Shown here: in pieces, positions 1 to 9,147 of the stretch
Position numbering within the stretch: position 1 is the first letter of the stretch
How the letters are laid out: every line of letters starts with the position of its first letter
Assembly: GCA_036505615.1 (NCBI GenBank)
Contig: DASXTB010000198.1
Span: 1-30,207, forward strand
DNA length: 30,207 nt
Source of the DNA: DASXTB01 sp036505615
GTDB lineage: Bacteria; Acidobacteriota; UBA6911; JACQSX01
Reading direction: 5' to 3'
Notes under the pieces: model-generated
Databases searched by the model: none
Seen by the model: the letters and a program-made list of their open reading frames with translations, nothing else
What the model was told of the DNA's origin: nothing
Translations under genes and position numbers: made by a program

Positions 1-3000
1 TGGGGTCGCTAGATGTGCCGCCGGTAAGTCCACCAGTTTGAGTGCCAAAGGTGACGTTTGCTGTGTTGGTGAAGGCTGTTCCAGTAGCAGAAAACTTAGT
101 CGTAACAGTTATAGTCCTCGTGTCCGACCGTTTCAATGTACCTAGATTGCAAGTGACTGTACTTCCAGCCACGCTGCAGGTTCCCCCTCCACCGCCGGTG
201 AAACTTCCAGAGGCGCCACTTGGTGTTTTGCCTAGCGTAAGTGTGAACGTCACATTCTGAGACGAAGAGGGTCCATTGTTGATCACACCGGCCGTGTAGG
301 TGAAAGTTGTCGAGTTAACTGTACCGGTTGAAGGCGAACCGGTGAATGAGGTGACCGCCAGATCCATAATGATGTTTGTCGGAAATACCGGCATCGACGA
401 GCTTGACGAATTGTTAGCACTATTCGGGTCAGTCACGCCCCCACCGGCACTAACGCTGGCATTATTGGTGATGTTTCTCCCTTGAGCTGTGTCATCAATC
501 GACATGGTGATCTTAACAGTTACAGAAGCTCCGCTGGCCATGGTGGGCAGAGTGCAGTTGACCAAAACTCCCGATGGTGAACAACTGACGCCAGCGTCGG
601 ATCCAGTGGAGTTGAGATAAGTCGCAACCGTCGCTCCTGATCCTGCCGGGTCAAGCGGCAGTGTATCGGTAAGCGTGGCCGCAGTCACCGTGGAGGGACC
701 GGCGTTGTTAACGACGATAGTAAACGTCACGCTACTGCAAGGGACACTGCAGCTACCCGGGTTTGTCTGAGACGTGATCCGGACGTCCGCGCTCGGGGTG
801 ACCGTAGTCGGGTCGCTGGTGCTGTTGTTGGCAGCGTTCGTGTCGCCTGACGTGGAAACGCTGGCGTTATTGGTGGCGCTGGGAGCCGCGCCGGCGGCGA
901 CGCTTACTGTGAGCGTAATACTGCTGCTGGCACTGACAGCGATAGGTCCTGCATTAGTGCAAGTCACCGTCTGCCCTGCGGCCGAGCAGCTCCACCCCGA
1001 GCCTGTCCCGGAGACAAAGCCGAGTCCCGCCGGTAAAGTATCGGTGACGGTGATCGTCGCCGTCGTCGCCCCGGATCCTACGTTTTGCACGGTTATCGTG
1101 TAGGTCCCATTGACTCCTACCGTGAAGTTGCCGCTGTGAGTCTTGGTAATCGAAAGATCCGGCACTCCGTTGACCGTGGTCGGGTTGCTCGAGGAATTGT
1201 TCGCTGCATTGTTATCGCCGCTGGTTGAGACAGTGGCGGTGTTAGTCACGCTGGGCACGGCCGCCGCCGCTACACCGACCGTGAGCGTAATGGTGCTGCT
1301 GGCGCTGACAGCAAGAGGACCGGGATTGGTGCATGTCACCGTCTGGCCGGCAGCCGAACAACCCCATCCCGTTCCAGTCCCCGACACGAAGCTCAATCCT
1401 GTCGGGAGAACGTCGGTGACGGTAATGGCGCCGGTCGCCGCAGACCCCACATTCTGCACCGTGATGGTGTAGACACCGTTGACCCCGACCGTGAAGTTTC
1501 CGCTGTGAGTCTTGGTAATCGAAAGGTCGGACACGCCGTTAATCGTCGTAGGATCCGTGGTCGAATTATTCGCAGCATTGCTGTCGCCCGAAGTAGAAAC
1601 TGTGACGCTGTTGGTCACGCTCCCCGGTGTGGTGGGAGATACAGTGAGCGTGATTGTGCTGTTGGACCCCGCGGCAATAGGACCGCTGTTGGTGCAGGTG
1701 ACCGTTTGTCCGGCGGGAGAGCAACTCCAACCGCTGCCGGTTCCGGAGAAATAAGTCAACCCGGCTGGAAGCGTGTCGGTTACCGTGATAAGCCCGGTGG
1801 TCGGTCCCGAGCCGACATTTTGAACCGTAATCGTGTACGAGCCGTTAGTCCCCACCGTAAAGCTGCCGCCGTGGTTCTTGGAAATCGACAAATCCGGAAC
1901 TCCATTGACTGTCGTGAGATCGCTGGCGGAATTGTTCGATGAATTCGTATCCCCGGATGTTGAAACGCTTACCGTGTTGGTTACAGTTCCCGCCGTGCCG
2001 GGTGAAACTGTCAGCGTGATACTGCTGCTGGCGCCGGCTGCAAGAGGACCGGCATTGGTGCAAGTCACCGTCTGACCGGCAGCCGAGCAACTCCATCCCG
2101 TTCCAGTCCCGGACACAAAGCTCAATCCACTGGGAAGAACGTCCGTGACCGTGATAGCCGCGGTAGTCGCCGCCGAACCGATGTTTTGTACCGTGATCGT
2201 GTACACCCCATTGGTTCCCACCGTGAAACTCCCGGTGTGGCTCTTGGCAACAGAAAGATCGGGTGCAAGAGCGGCGCTAATCGTGGTCGGGTCACTGGCG
2301 CTGTTATTAGCTGCATTCGTGTCGCCGGACGTAGACACAGAGACTGTGTTTGTGACGGTCCCTGCTGTTGTCGGGGATACCGTCAGCGTGATGCTGCTGC
2401 CAGAGCCGGCTGCGATCGGGCCGCCGTTGCTGCAGGTCACTACCTGGCCGGACGCCGAACAGCTCCATCCGGTTCCTGTTGCCGAGACAAAACTTAACCC
2501 GCTCGGTAAAGCATCGGTTACGATAATTACCGCGGTAGTGGCCGCAGAGCCCACATTTTGCACCGTGACCGTATACACGCCGTTGGTTCCGACAGTGAAG
2601 TTTCCGCTGTGACTCTTCGCTATCGAAAGATCCGGGTTGTTGGCCGCGCTCACCGTTGTGGTGGCCGTGGCCACGTTGTTTGCGAGGTTCGGATCGGTTT
2701 CGTTGGCTTTTACACTGGCCGTGTTGCTGATTGTGCCGGTTGATCTCGGAGTTACCACTATCGTGATCCTCAACACCGCAGCCAGGGGCAGCGACCCAAG
2801 ATCGCACGTTAATGTACCGCCGGCGCTGCCGCACGTTCCCTGCGTGGGAGTGGCGGAAACGAAAGTCACTCCGGGCGGCAGAGTGTCGGTAACGCTGATT
2901 CCCGTCGCTGCAGAAGGCCCGCCGTTGGTGACCGTGATCAAGTAGGTCAGGTTGCTGTTGACGGTCACTGGATTCGGTGAGCCCGTCTTGACAATAGACA

Positions 3001-3383
3001 AGTCCGCGCTGTTGGGCGAATTCACCGTGGTCGTTACAGCAGCGGTGTTATTTGCGGAGTTGGGATCCAGCTCGTTGCCTCTCACGCCTGCCGTATTGGT
3101 GATTGTTCCCGCCGCCGCCGGAGTCACTATGATGGTGACGGTGGCGACTGCGTTGTTAGCCAGAGTTCCCAGATTGCAGTTCAGTGAGCCTCCCGACTGC
3201 GCGCAGCTTCCCTGCGTGGCATTGGCCGAGACAAACGTCACGCCTGCAGGCAGTGAGTCGGTGAGCGCCACAGCCGTGGCCGCCGAAGGGCCATTATTAG
3301 TAACGGTGACCGTGTAGGTGAGGTTGTTTCCCACGATTACCGGGTTGGGCGCGGCCGATTTGTTAACCGAAAGATCCGCTGCA
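1..3383 (-). repeat. Nine tandem DUF11-coding units, period about 370 bp
   Basis: On the minus strand the repeat units begin near 3383, 3010, 2640, 2270, 1900, 1535, 1167, 790 and 375. Spacing is 365-377 bp for the first seven intervals and about 415 bp for the last. The middle units (about 2640 to 790) are the most alike in DNA: the stretches beginning near 1121 and 1491 share a run of more than 30 bases around 'CCGCTGTGAGTCTTGGTAAT'. The first two and last two units are clearly more diverged. This fits recent tandem expansion or gene conversion in the centre of the array. Confidence 0.85.
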
Positions 3384-4819
3384 GGCCCGGAATCCGGATT
3401 GTAGGAATCAGGCGCCGGTTGCGCTGGAATGTTGGCCAACACGGCTCCGTTGGAAGTGCCGAAAAGAGAAGTCAGATTGACCGGAGAATCGCTCTTTACC
3501 CAGATCAAACCGCCTGACTGTCCTGCCGCCGCCGGGATCAGCTCATCGATCAACTTGCTGATTCTCTGTCGTGGCTGCAGTACCGTGTCGTAGGAACCGA
3601 GGATCTGCCCGTTGGGCCGAATCGCCAAAACCCGCACGTTGGCGGCTGTAACTGCCGACTTGGCTCCCGCTCCAGTGCCAGAATTCAGGATTGCAATTCC
3701 ATTGAAGAACCCCTGGCTGGTGGCAATGTGCGAAAAGATCGCCCGTGTCCTTCCCTGGCCGGAGCCGGCGACGGCCGCCAGCGAACCAATACTGGGAAGC
3801 CCGTAGGTGACATATCCGTTGATCGCAGCCGCCGAGGATTGCGCCTGGATCCAGCCATCCAGAGCATTGGGTCCGGTAAAACCAAACATGGCCTCGACGT
3901 CTTCGCGGAGGCTGCCTCCCGCTTCGAGCGTTCTTGTCACCGGGTTGTTCTTCAAGTTGGGCGAAGCATACGGTGTGCCGTCGGCCCGATAAGCCGTAAC
4001 GGTCACGGTGACCTGTTTGGTTGAGTAGTTCAGCAGACCCAGTTCCGTTTTCCACGGACCCAACACCGCCATCTGCGGGAAATTCAATTCGCTTAGCTGT
4101 TCGGAAGCATTGCGCGCATTCAGGCCAAGCAAATCTCCAGTAGAAGATTTCACAAACTCAAATCCGGCAACTTCGACATTGGAAGACACCGCGACGTAGG
4201 CGCCGGGCGAAAGGGTACTGATGCCGAAAAAGCTTGCCGGGTCGATGCGCGCAACCCCCTTGGCTGCTAAAGTCAATGTGCGCGCCGGCGGGGACATACC
4301 GGCTCCCATCAATCGCAGCTCGATGTTGGCCACACCGTCTCCAGGATTGACGATGTTCAGCTCCGTGCTGAAACCCAAATCCTGGCGCACCAGATTGAAA
4401 ATAATTGCAGAAGCGCTTTCGGGCAAGTCCGCCCCGTCAAATACAGTGATCGATCCGTTCAGAAAAAGAAAAAAACCTGCCAGCCCGTCCACTGAACTGG
4501 TCGCCTGAAACCAGGCAACCGTGGACGGATCGACTCCGCTGCCGAACAGTTCCGAGGTCAGCTTGGCTGTCTGCTGATTGGCCGCAATGGTGAGCTGGGC
4601 CGGGTTCTGCAGTCCACTGGCCGCCAAGGGTCGTCCATCTGTGCCGAAGGCCGTCAACGTAACGGCCGCGAGTTGATCGGTGGGGTTTACGATAGCGATG
4701 CCAGTTAAGGTGTTTTGCTCAAAGGAGAGACGAGGAAAGTTCAGGACGCTTCTCGCTTCCAGCGAAGCCGCCGCGGCGTGGATGAGCAGCAGCCATACAA
4801 GTAACAAAATTCGTCTCAT
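1..4819 (-). CDS. Giant secreted DUF11-repeat protein (3' end outside window)
   Basis: The minus-strand frame is open from the ATG at 4819 to the window edge, giving at least 1606 residues with no stop. I translated it directly and checked the frame at several junctions. Residues 1 to about 22 (MRRILLLVWLLLIHAAAASL) form a signal peptide. Residues 25-470 are a beta-rich region of repeated modules with 'IVNP' and 'ELF/ELIP' motifs, resembling the N-terminus of the 2340-aa protein at 9148. From residue about 479 there are nine DUF11/TIGR01451-type repeats of about 122 aa, typically opening with 'PDLSIxK' and containing 'YTVTVxNxGxxATT', 'VTDxLPxGLxFVS' and 'GDTNAANNS'. Such repeats are Ig-like beta-sandwiches of surface proteins. 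Only a weak Shine-Dalgarno (TAGG) precedes the ATG. Ligand and function are unknown; adhesin or structural surface protein is inference. Any C-terminal anchor or sorting domain lies outside the window. Confidence 0.9.
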   Translation of the reverse strand, partial: MRRILLLVWLLLIHAAAASLEARSVLNFPRLSFEQNTLTGIAIVNPTDQLAAVTLTAFGTDGRPLAASGLQNPAQLTIAANQQTAKLTSELFGSGVDPSTVAWFQATSSVDGLAGFFLFLNGSITVFDGADLPESASAIIFNLVRQDLGFSTELNIVNPGDGVANIELRLMGAGMSPPARTLTLAAKGVARIDPASFFGISTLSPGAYVAVSSNVEVAGFEFVKSSTGDLLGLNARNASEQLSELNFPQMAVLGPWKTELGLLNYSTKQVTVTVTAYRADGTPYASPNLKNNPVTRTLEAGGSLREDVEAMFGFTGPNALDGWIQAQSSAAAINGYVTYGLPSIGSLAAVAGSGQGRTRAIFSHIATSQGFFNGIAILNSGTGAGAKSAVTAANVRVLAIRPNGQILGSYDTVLQPRQRISKLIDELIPAAAGQSGGLIWVKSDSPVNLTSLFGTSNGAVLANIPAQPAPDSYNPDSGPAADLSVNKSAAPNPVIVGNNLTYTVTVTNNGPSAATAVALTDSLPAGVTFVSANATQGSCAQSGGSLNCNLGTLANNAVATVTIIVTPAAAGTITNTAGVRGNELDPNSANNTAAVTTTVNSPNSADLSIVKTGSPNPVTVNSNLTYLITVTNGGPSAATGISVTDTLPPGVTFVSATPTQGTCGSAGGTLTCDLGSLPLAAVLRITIVVTPRSTGTISNTASVKANETDPNLANNVATATTTVSAANNPDLSIAKSHSGNFTVGTNGVYTVTVQNVGSAATTAVIIVTDALPSGLSFVSATGTGWSCSASGQVVTCSNGGPIAAGSGSSITLTVSPTTAGTVTNTVSVSTSGDTNAANNSASDPTTISAALAPDLSVAKSHTGSFTVGTNGVYTITVQNIGSAATTAAITVTDVLPSGLSFVSGTGTGWSCSAAGQTVTCTNAGPLAAGASSSITLTVSPGTAGTVTNTVSVSTSGDTNSSNNSASDLTTVNGVPDLSISKNHGGSFTVGTNGSYTITVQNVGSGPTTGLITVTDTLPAGLTYFSGTGSGWSCSPAGQTVTCTNSGPIAAGSNSTITLTVSPTTPGSVTNSVTVSTSGDSNAANNSTTDPTTINGVSDLSITKTHSGNFTVGVNGVYTITVQNVGSAATGAITVTDVLPTGLSFVSGTGTGWGCSAAGQTVTCTNPGPLAVSASSTITLTVGVAAAAVPSVTNTATVSTSGDNNAANNSSSNPTTVNGVPDLSITKTHSGNFTVGVNGTYTITVQNVGSGATTATITVTDTLPAGLGFVSGTGSGWSCSAAGQTVTCTNAGPIAVSASSSITLTVSVAAGAAPSATNNASVSTSGDTNAANNSTSDPTTVTPSADVRITSQTNPGSCSVPCSSVTFTIVVNNAGPSTVTAATLTDTLPLDPAGSGATVATYLNSTGSDAGVSCSPSGVLVNCTLPTMASGASVTVKITMSIDDTAQGRNITNNASVSAGGGVTDPNSANNSSSSSMPVFPTNIIMDLAVTSFTGSPSTGTVNSTTFTYTAGVINNGPSSSQNVTFTLTLGKTPSGASGSFTGGGGGTCSVAGSTVTCNLGTLKRSDTRTITVTTKFSATGTAFTNTANVTFGTQTGGLTGGTSSDP

Positions 4820-5173
4820 ACCTAAAGTTTGCGAAAATTAACTGGATCAGAAAACCAGCAAGCAGCGACCTCTGAGCGTGCGCTCTTGGATTCTCCAGAT
4901 CACGTTGGCCACACGCTTCCAGGCTGAGCAGATGCACACAACTGTGGCGGAAGCGGTTTGTGCGTCGGGCCTTAGAACGATACCATAACCGGAAGCCATA
5001 AGGGGGAATCAAAAGAGCTGTATCAGATCCACGCAACGGCAGCCTTGCGATTGCTCCCGCCGATGCTTATTTGCTATAAGGGATCCCAAGTAAGCATTCA
5101 ACTTCGACCGCTTTTTCCTCACGAAGAGACTCTTCGAGGGAAGGTCGCTGTGACTCAATGTTAAGAGGATCTT
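4820..5173. other. 354-bp divergent intergenic region
   Basis: The region lies between two divergently transcribed genes for secreted proteins (ATG at 4819 on minus, ATG at 5174 on plus), so it must hold the promoters for both. One promoter-like sequence for the plus gene is described separately. No convincing minus-strand promoter was seen. There are no palindromic repeat elements of the kind filling the spacers after 16171. The short open frame crossing 4719-5036 on minus has no recognisable features and is in a different frame from the DUF11 gene. Confidence 0.6.
5051..5080 (+). promoter_or_regulatory. Candidate extended -10 promoter of the 1257-aa NHL gene
   Basis: TATAAG at 5075-5080 matches five of six bases of the -10 consensus and is preceded by TG one base upstream (5072-5073), an extended -10 element. 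A weak -35 (TTGCTC, 5051-5056) lies 18 bp upstream. A start of transcription near 5087 would leave a leader of roughly 85 nt before the ATG at 5174. This is by consensus only. Confidence 0.4.
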
Positions 5174-8100
5174 ATGAAAAAGTCTCTACAGGCCCCGGTG
5201 GCAATCTTGGTGAGCTGCTTTCTGGGCATTCTCACTTTTCTCTATGCGCACGAGCGATCTGGCGCGATCCCACAACGGGCGACCGGCCCCGCAGCTCAAA
5301 TCATTATCGATCCCTCCATCCCGGGGGCGACTGAGGTGACGGTCAACGAAGGCAACACGCTTCAACTTACACCGCGCGTGCTTGACAGCAGTGGCAACGT
5401 CATCGATGGCGCTCCCCTCAGCTACAACAGTTTGAGTTCCGACATTGCCAGGGTTGATACCGGAGGAAATATTCAGGGAAAAAGGGCCGGCTTCTCCACC
5501 TTAACTGTGACGTCAGGGGGGGTAGTAGCGACGGCCGCCATCAGCGTTGTCAGCATCACTTCCGGTCCCGCTGGGTTCGAAATCACGGGAGTGGCGCAAG
5601 ATCGGGCCAGCCGACTGTTCCTGGCAGATACCCGGGACCACACTGTCTTGCTGGCCGATAACCTGCAGAAGACACCAAGTATTTATGCGGGAGTAAATCA
5701 GACTCCCGGTTATACCGATGATGAAAGGCTGAAGTCCTTATTCAAGAATCCGGCTTTTCTTTGGTTTAACGAAGCAGAACCCAGTTTGTACGTCAGCGAC
5801 AGCTCCAACAATGTCATTCGCCTGGTGCGGCCAGGATCGCCGGGACGTGTCGAGACCCTGGCGGGAACGGGACAGATCGGAAGCCGGGATGGTCCACTTA
5901 ATCAGGCAACCTTCAACAACCCGCAAGGAATTGCCTATGACGGTCGGGGAAACCTCTGGGTGGTGGATTCAGGCAGCCACACCATTCGAAGAATCAATCT
6001 GCTTAGCAGAACCGTGGAGACAATTGCTGGGAGAGCCGGGGTGGCGGGGTTGGCGGATGGCCCTGGCGCGGTCGCCCTATTTAACTTACCTGTTGGAATC
6101 TCGTTTGAACCTGTGCCCTTCGGCCAGCAACTGGCCGGAACTGGAACTCCTCCTTCTGCGGTAAGCATGATTGTGGCCGACGCGGGGAATGGCCGACTTC
6201 GTCGCATTAAAGACGACGGGCGAACCATTCAAGTGGAAAGTATCACCGCTATAGTTCCCAGCACTGCGCTTGAAATGAAATCGGACAACGGGATGCAGGC
6301 AGTCAACGCGATTTCACCAGTTAGGCTCAACTCTCCCACGGGTGTGGCGGTCGATCCGTTCGGAAACATTTATGCCACAGAACCGAGCACGGGTCAGGTC
6401 AAAACCATCCTGAAAAATGGAAATGTTGTCAGTGCTGCTCAGGCCAACGCCAATACGTTCTCCTCCCCTAAGGGAATAGCGATCAGCCAAAGCGGAAAAG
6501 TCATAGTGGCCGAGAGTGGAAGCTCAGGTCGAGAAATCCGCTATGGAGGACCCACACTCTTTAGTGTCGCACCGCAGCAAGTCAGCAACCGAGGCGGAAC
6601 GCAGCTCACCATTAAGGGGACGAATTTTGCTCCCGATACGATTGTGATCGTTGCCGGCGTGGTCATTTCCAACATCGAGGTAAAAGACACACAGACAATC
6701 TCCTTTATCGCCCCTCCCTTGCCGAGTGGTCCTGCGACGCTCACGGTGCAGAACCGAGGCGGGCTGGCGCAGAGCGCACTCCTGATTAAGGCCGTCCCTC
6801 TGAGCCAACTGTCTGCCGGCCAGATCACTACCGTCGCCGGCGGCGCCAGCTTTGCGGGAGACGGACTGGTGGCTACAGCGGCCAGCATTTCCCATCCATT
6901 CGGAATTGCCGTCGATCCCGCTGGCAATCTGTACGTAGCGGATACTTTTCAAAATCGCATCCGCAAAATCTCCGCTCAAACCGGCGTTATCACCACCGTT
7001 GCCGGAATCGGCCAATTCCGTTTCACCAGTGACATCGGTGACGATGGGCCGGCTGTAGCCGCCGCGCTAACCTTCCCCAACGGCATTGCCGTCGATACTG
7101 TCGGAAATCTATTCATTGCAGATACTGCCGCCGACCGAGTACGAAAAGTTGCTGCCGGAACTGGAGTCATCACTACCTTTGCCGGTTCGGGAGAAACTGG
7201 TTTTTTCGGAGACAATGGACCGGCCACCGGCGCCAATCTCAATTCGCCGCAGGCAATAGCGGTTGATGCTTCGGGTAACGTCTTTATCGCGGATACAAGC
7301 AATAACCGGATTCGCAAAGTAGCTGCCGGGACAGGAATCATAACCACCGTGGTGGGAAGTGGTCAGGCGGGCTTTTCGGGCGATAACGGTCCCGCAACTC
7401 TCGCCGCCTTGAATGGCCCCTCGGGGATTGCTGTCGATGTCGTCGGTAACCTCTTTCTCGCCGATGCCGGAAATCACCGGATTCGCAAGGTCAGCACAAG
7501 CGGCATTATTACAACTGTGGCCGGCAGCGGCCCAATCGGAGAGGGTGCCGGGGGATTCTCCGGTGACAACGGACCGGCCACGGCCGCCGTCTTGAATACT
7601 CCCTTCGGAGTCGCCGTCGACGCCACCGGCAATATTTTTATCGCCGACACCGGAAATCATCGGATCCGCAAGATCGGAACAGACGGGATTATTACCACAG
7701 TTGCGGGTAATGGTCTTGCCGGCGGTAGTTTCTCTGGAGACGACGGGCCAGCAACGCTGGCCGGTTTGGCAGCTCCGATTGGTGTGGTTGTTGACGCCGC
7801 GGGCAACTTCCTCATCGCGGATACCTTGAATCATCGCGTGCGCAAAGTATCCGCGGGAATCGGAGCCACCGGCACTCCAATCATCACGACCATAGCGGGA
7901 AACGGGCAGGGTGGTTTTGTGGGCGATAACGGTCCCGCCACCTCGGCCGCATTTTCCGTACCCATAGGAATTGCATTTGACTCGGTGGGAAACCTTTTCA
8001 TAGCCGACACCATCAACAACCGAATTCGCAAAGTGGATGCCAGCAGTGGGATCATCGTGACCGTGGCGGGTACCGGCGAATTGGGGTTTTCCGGCGACGG

Positions 8101-8947
8101 TGGGGCCGCTGTGAATGCCAGGCTGTTCTTTCCATTTGCCGTCGCAGTTGATCGAACGGGCAATCTATTTATAGCCGACACATTTAACAGCCTAATTCGC
8201 AAGGTAGACACAAGAGGAATCATTACAACCGTGGCGGGGGATGGTGAGGTCGGTTTTACGGGTGACAACAGTCCTGCGGTCTCCGCTGCTCTTAGTCTCC
8301 CGTCATCCGTCGCCGTGGATTCTGCCGGAAATCTGTTCATTGCGGATGGCAACTTCGCTTTGGAGATAGGGAATCAGCGCATTCGGAGAGTCGATGCTAG
8401 AACTGGAATCATTACTACGGTGGCCGGCACAGGTAGGAGGGATTTCTCGGGCGATGGAGGGCTGGCCACATTAGCTGCTTTCGATTTTCCCATGGGAATC
8501 GCGATAGATGCCGGCGGGAATCTCTTCATAGCAGATACCAACAATGACAGGATTCGTAAAGTCGCTGCCGGAAGCGGAATCATTGCCACGGTGGCTGGTG
8601 GTGGCCATCCCGCTGACGGGTTGGGCGACAACGGGCCGGCCACTGCTGCTGCGTTATCTAATCCGGTAGGTGTCACGGTGGATGCTTTAGGAAACCTTTT
8701 TATTGCCGACTCTGATAATTTCCGAATTCGCAAGGTCGCCGCAGCAACTGGAATTATTACTACTGTTGCCGGTAGCGGCCAAGAAGGCTTCTCCGGTGAT
8801 AACGGCCCAGCTACCGCCGCCGCTTTGGGCCCAACTGCGGTCATATTCGATGCTGCAGGAAATCTGTTTATAGCCGACGCGGCAAACAGCAGGATTCGAG
8901 CCGTGGTCGTAGGGCAAGTAACAATAAGGCCACGGCGGCGGCCGTAA
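5174..8947 (+). CDS. Secreted NHL beta-propeller protein (Big_2-NHL6-IPT-NHL12)
   Basis: This 1257-aa protein starts at an ATG with a purine-rich AAGAGG 6 bases upstream. Residues 1-31 look like a signal peptide (MKKS, then a hydrophobic stretch AILVSCFLGILTFLY). Residues about 42-126 are a Big_2-like Ig fold ('VNEGNTLQLTPRVLDSSGN'). Residues 135-457 hold six NHL-type blades, with cores such as 'LFLADTRDH', 'LYVSDSSNN' and 'LWVVDSGSH'. Residues 458-545 are an IPT/TIG domain ('SNRGGTQLTIKGTNFAPDT'). Residues 551-1245 hold twelve closely similar blades with the pattern 'ITTVAGxGxxGFSGDNGPA', 'GIAVDxxGNLFIADT' and 'NRIRKV'. That is 18 blades, compatible with three six-bladed propellers. The protein ends in a basic tail (RPRRRP) with no visible anchor. 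NHL propellers generally bind proteins, sugars or nucleic acids; the ligand here is unknown. The next gene is a larger paralogue 200 bp downstream. Confidence 0.92.
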   Translation: MKKSLQAPVAILVSCFLGILTFLYAHERSGAIPQRATGPAAQIIIDPSIPGATEVTVNEGNTLQLTPRVLDSSGNVIDGAPLSYNSLSSDIARVDTGGNIQGKRAGFSTLTVTSGGVVATAAISVVSITSGPAGFEITGVAQDRASRLFLADTRDHTVLLADNLQKTPSIYAGVNQTPGYTDDERLKSLFKNPAFLWFNEAEPSLYVSDSSNNVIRLVRPGSPGRVETLAGTGQIGSRDGPLNQATFNNPQGIAYDGRGNLWVVDSGSHTIRRINLLSRTVETIAGRAGVAGLADGPGAVALFNLPVGISFEPVPFGQQLAGTGTPPSAVSMIVADAGNGRLRRIKDDGRTIQVESITAIVPSTALEMKSDNGMQAVNAISPVRLNSPTGVAVDPFGNIYATEPSTGQVKTILKNGNVVSAAQANANTFSSPKGIAISQSGKVIVAESGSSGREIRYGGPTLFSVAPQQVSNRGGTQLTIKGTNFAPDTIVIVAGVVISNIEVKDTQTISFIAPPLPSGPATLTVQNRGGLAQSALLIKAVPLSQLSAGQITTVAGGASFAGDGLVATAASISHPFGIAVDPAGNLYVADTFQNRIRKISAQTGVITTVAGIGQFRFTSDIGDDGPAVAAALTFPNGIAVDTVGNLFIADTAADRVRKVAAGTGVITTFAGSGETGFFGDNGPATGANLNSPQAIAVDASGNVFIADTSNNRIRKVAAGTGIITTVVGSGQAGFSGDNGPATLAALNGPSGIAVDVVGNLFLADAGNHRIRKVSTSGIITTVAGSGPIGEGAGGFSGDNGPATAAVLNTPFGVAVDATGNIFIADTGNHRIRKIGTDGIITTVAGNGLAGGSFSGDDGPATLAGLAAPIGVVVDAAGNFLIADTLNHRVRKVSAGIGATGTPIITTIAGNGQGGFVGDNGPATSAAFSVPIGIAFDSVGNLFIADTINNRIRKVDASSGIIVTVAGTGELGFSGDGGAAVNARLFFPFAVAVDRTGNLFIADTFNSLIRKVDTRGIITTVAGDGEVGFTGDNSPAVSAALSLPSSVAVDSAGNLFIADGNFALEIGNQRIRRVDARTGIITTVAGTGRRDFSGDGGLATLAAFDFPMGIAIDAGGNLFIADTNNDRIRKVAAGSGIIATVAGGGHPADGLGDNGPATAAALSNPVGVTVDALGNLFIADSDNFRIRKVAAATGIITTVAGSGQEGFSGDNGPATAAALGPTAVIFDAAGNLFIADAANSRIRAVVVGQVTIRPRRRP
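6833..8910 (+). repeat. Twelve tandem NHL-blade-coding repeats, about 165-190 bp each
   Basis: Each unit opens with codons for 'ITTVAG' (variants ITTFAG, IVTVAG, IATVAG) and closes with 'RIRKV'. Twelve such units were counted in order in the translation. Several carry small insertions, for example the unit reading 'GPIGEGAGGFSGDNG' and the one with 'GNFALEIGNQRIRRV'. The protein repeat is strong while the DNA repeat is degenerate, which argues for an old expansion maintained by selection. Confidence 0.8.
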
Positions 8948-9029
8948 GTGCCTCGATTGCGGAATGCCGATCGCGGCCGACGCAAAAAATCTGCCCACCC
9001 ATTGCTTACCACAAGTGTCGAAAACCACG

Positions 9030-9058
9030 TTGCCTCGCAGGATTGCGTTTGATATAAA
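9030..9058 (+). promoter_or_regulatory. Sigma-70-like promoter for the 2340-aa gene
   Basis: A -35 hexamer TTGCCT (9030-9035, four of six consensus) is followed after exactly 17 bp by TATAAA (9053-9058, five of six). Transcription would start near 9065, leaving a leader of about 80 nt. It implies that the second NHL gene can be transcribed independently of the first. Confidence 0.55.
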
Positions 9059-9126
9059 AGAAACACTTTCAATTCTCTCTTCCGAAGATTGCCCGGATTT
9101 AAAACGGCCGGATCTTAAAACGAATT

Positions 9127-9134
9127 GAAGGAGG
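9127..9134 (+). promoter_or_regulatory. Shine-Dalgarno GAAGGAGG deciding the GTG start
   Basis: The motif ends 13 bases before the GTG at 9148 and 25 bases before the in-frame ATG at 9160. Neither spacing is ideal, but the GTG is the better fit. Both starts keep the signal peptide. Confidence 0.55.
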
Positions 9135-9147
9135 TTCTTGCGCAGTT

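Larger units (their letters stand above)
8948..9147. other. 200-bp spacer between the two NHL genes
   Basis: It holds a good sigma-70-like promoter (9030-9058) and a strong Shine-Dalgarno (9127-9134) for the downstream gene. No strong terminator hairpin with a T-tract was found after the stop at 8947, so read-through from the first NHL gene remains possible. Confidence 0.55.

Noticed and set aside
42..3317. Several plus-strand open frames with V/T/A-rich products
   Set aside because: They are antisense to the DUF11 repeats, recur with the same 370-bp period, and have no start signals; the minus frame is open throughout and has clear domain homology.
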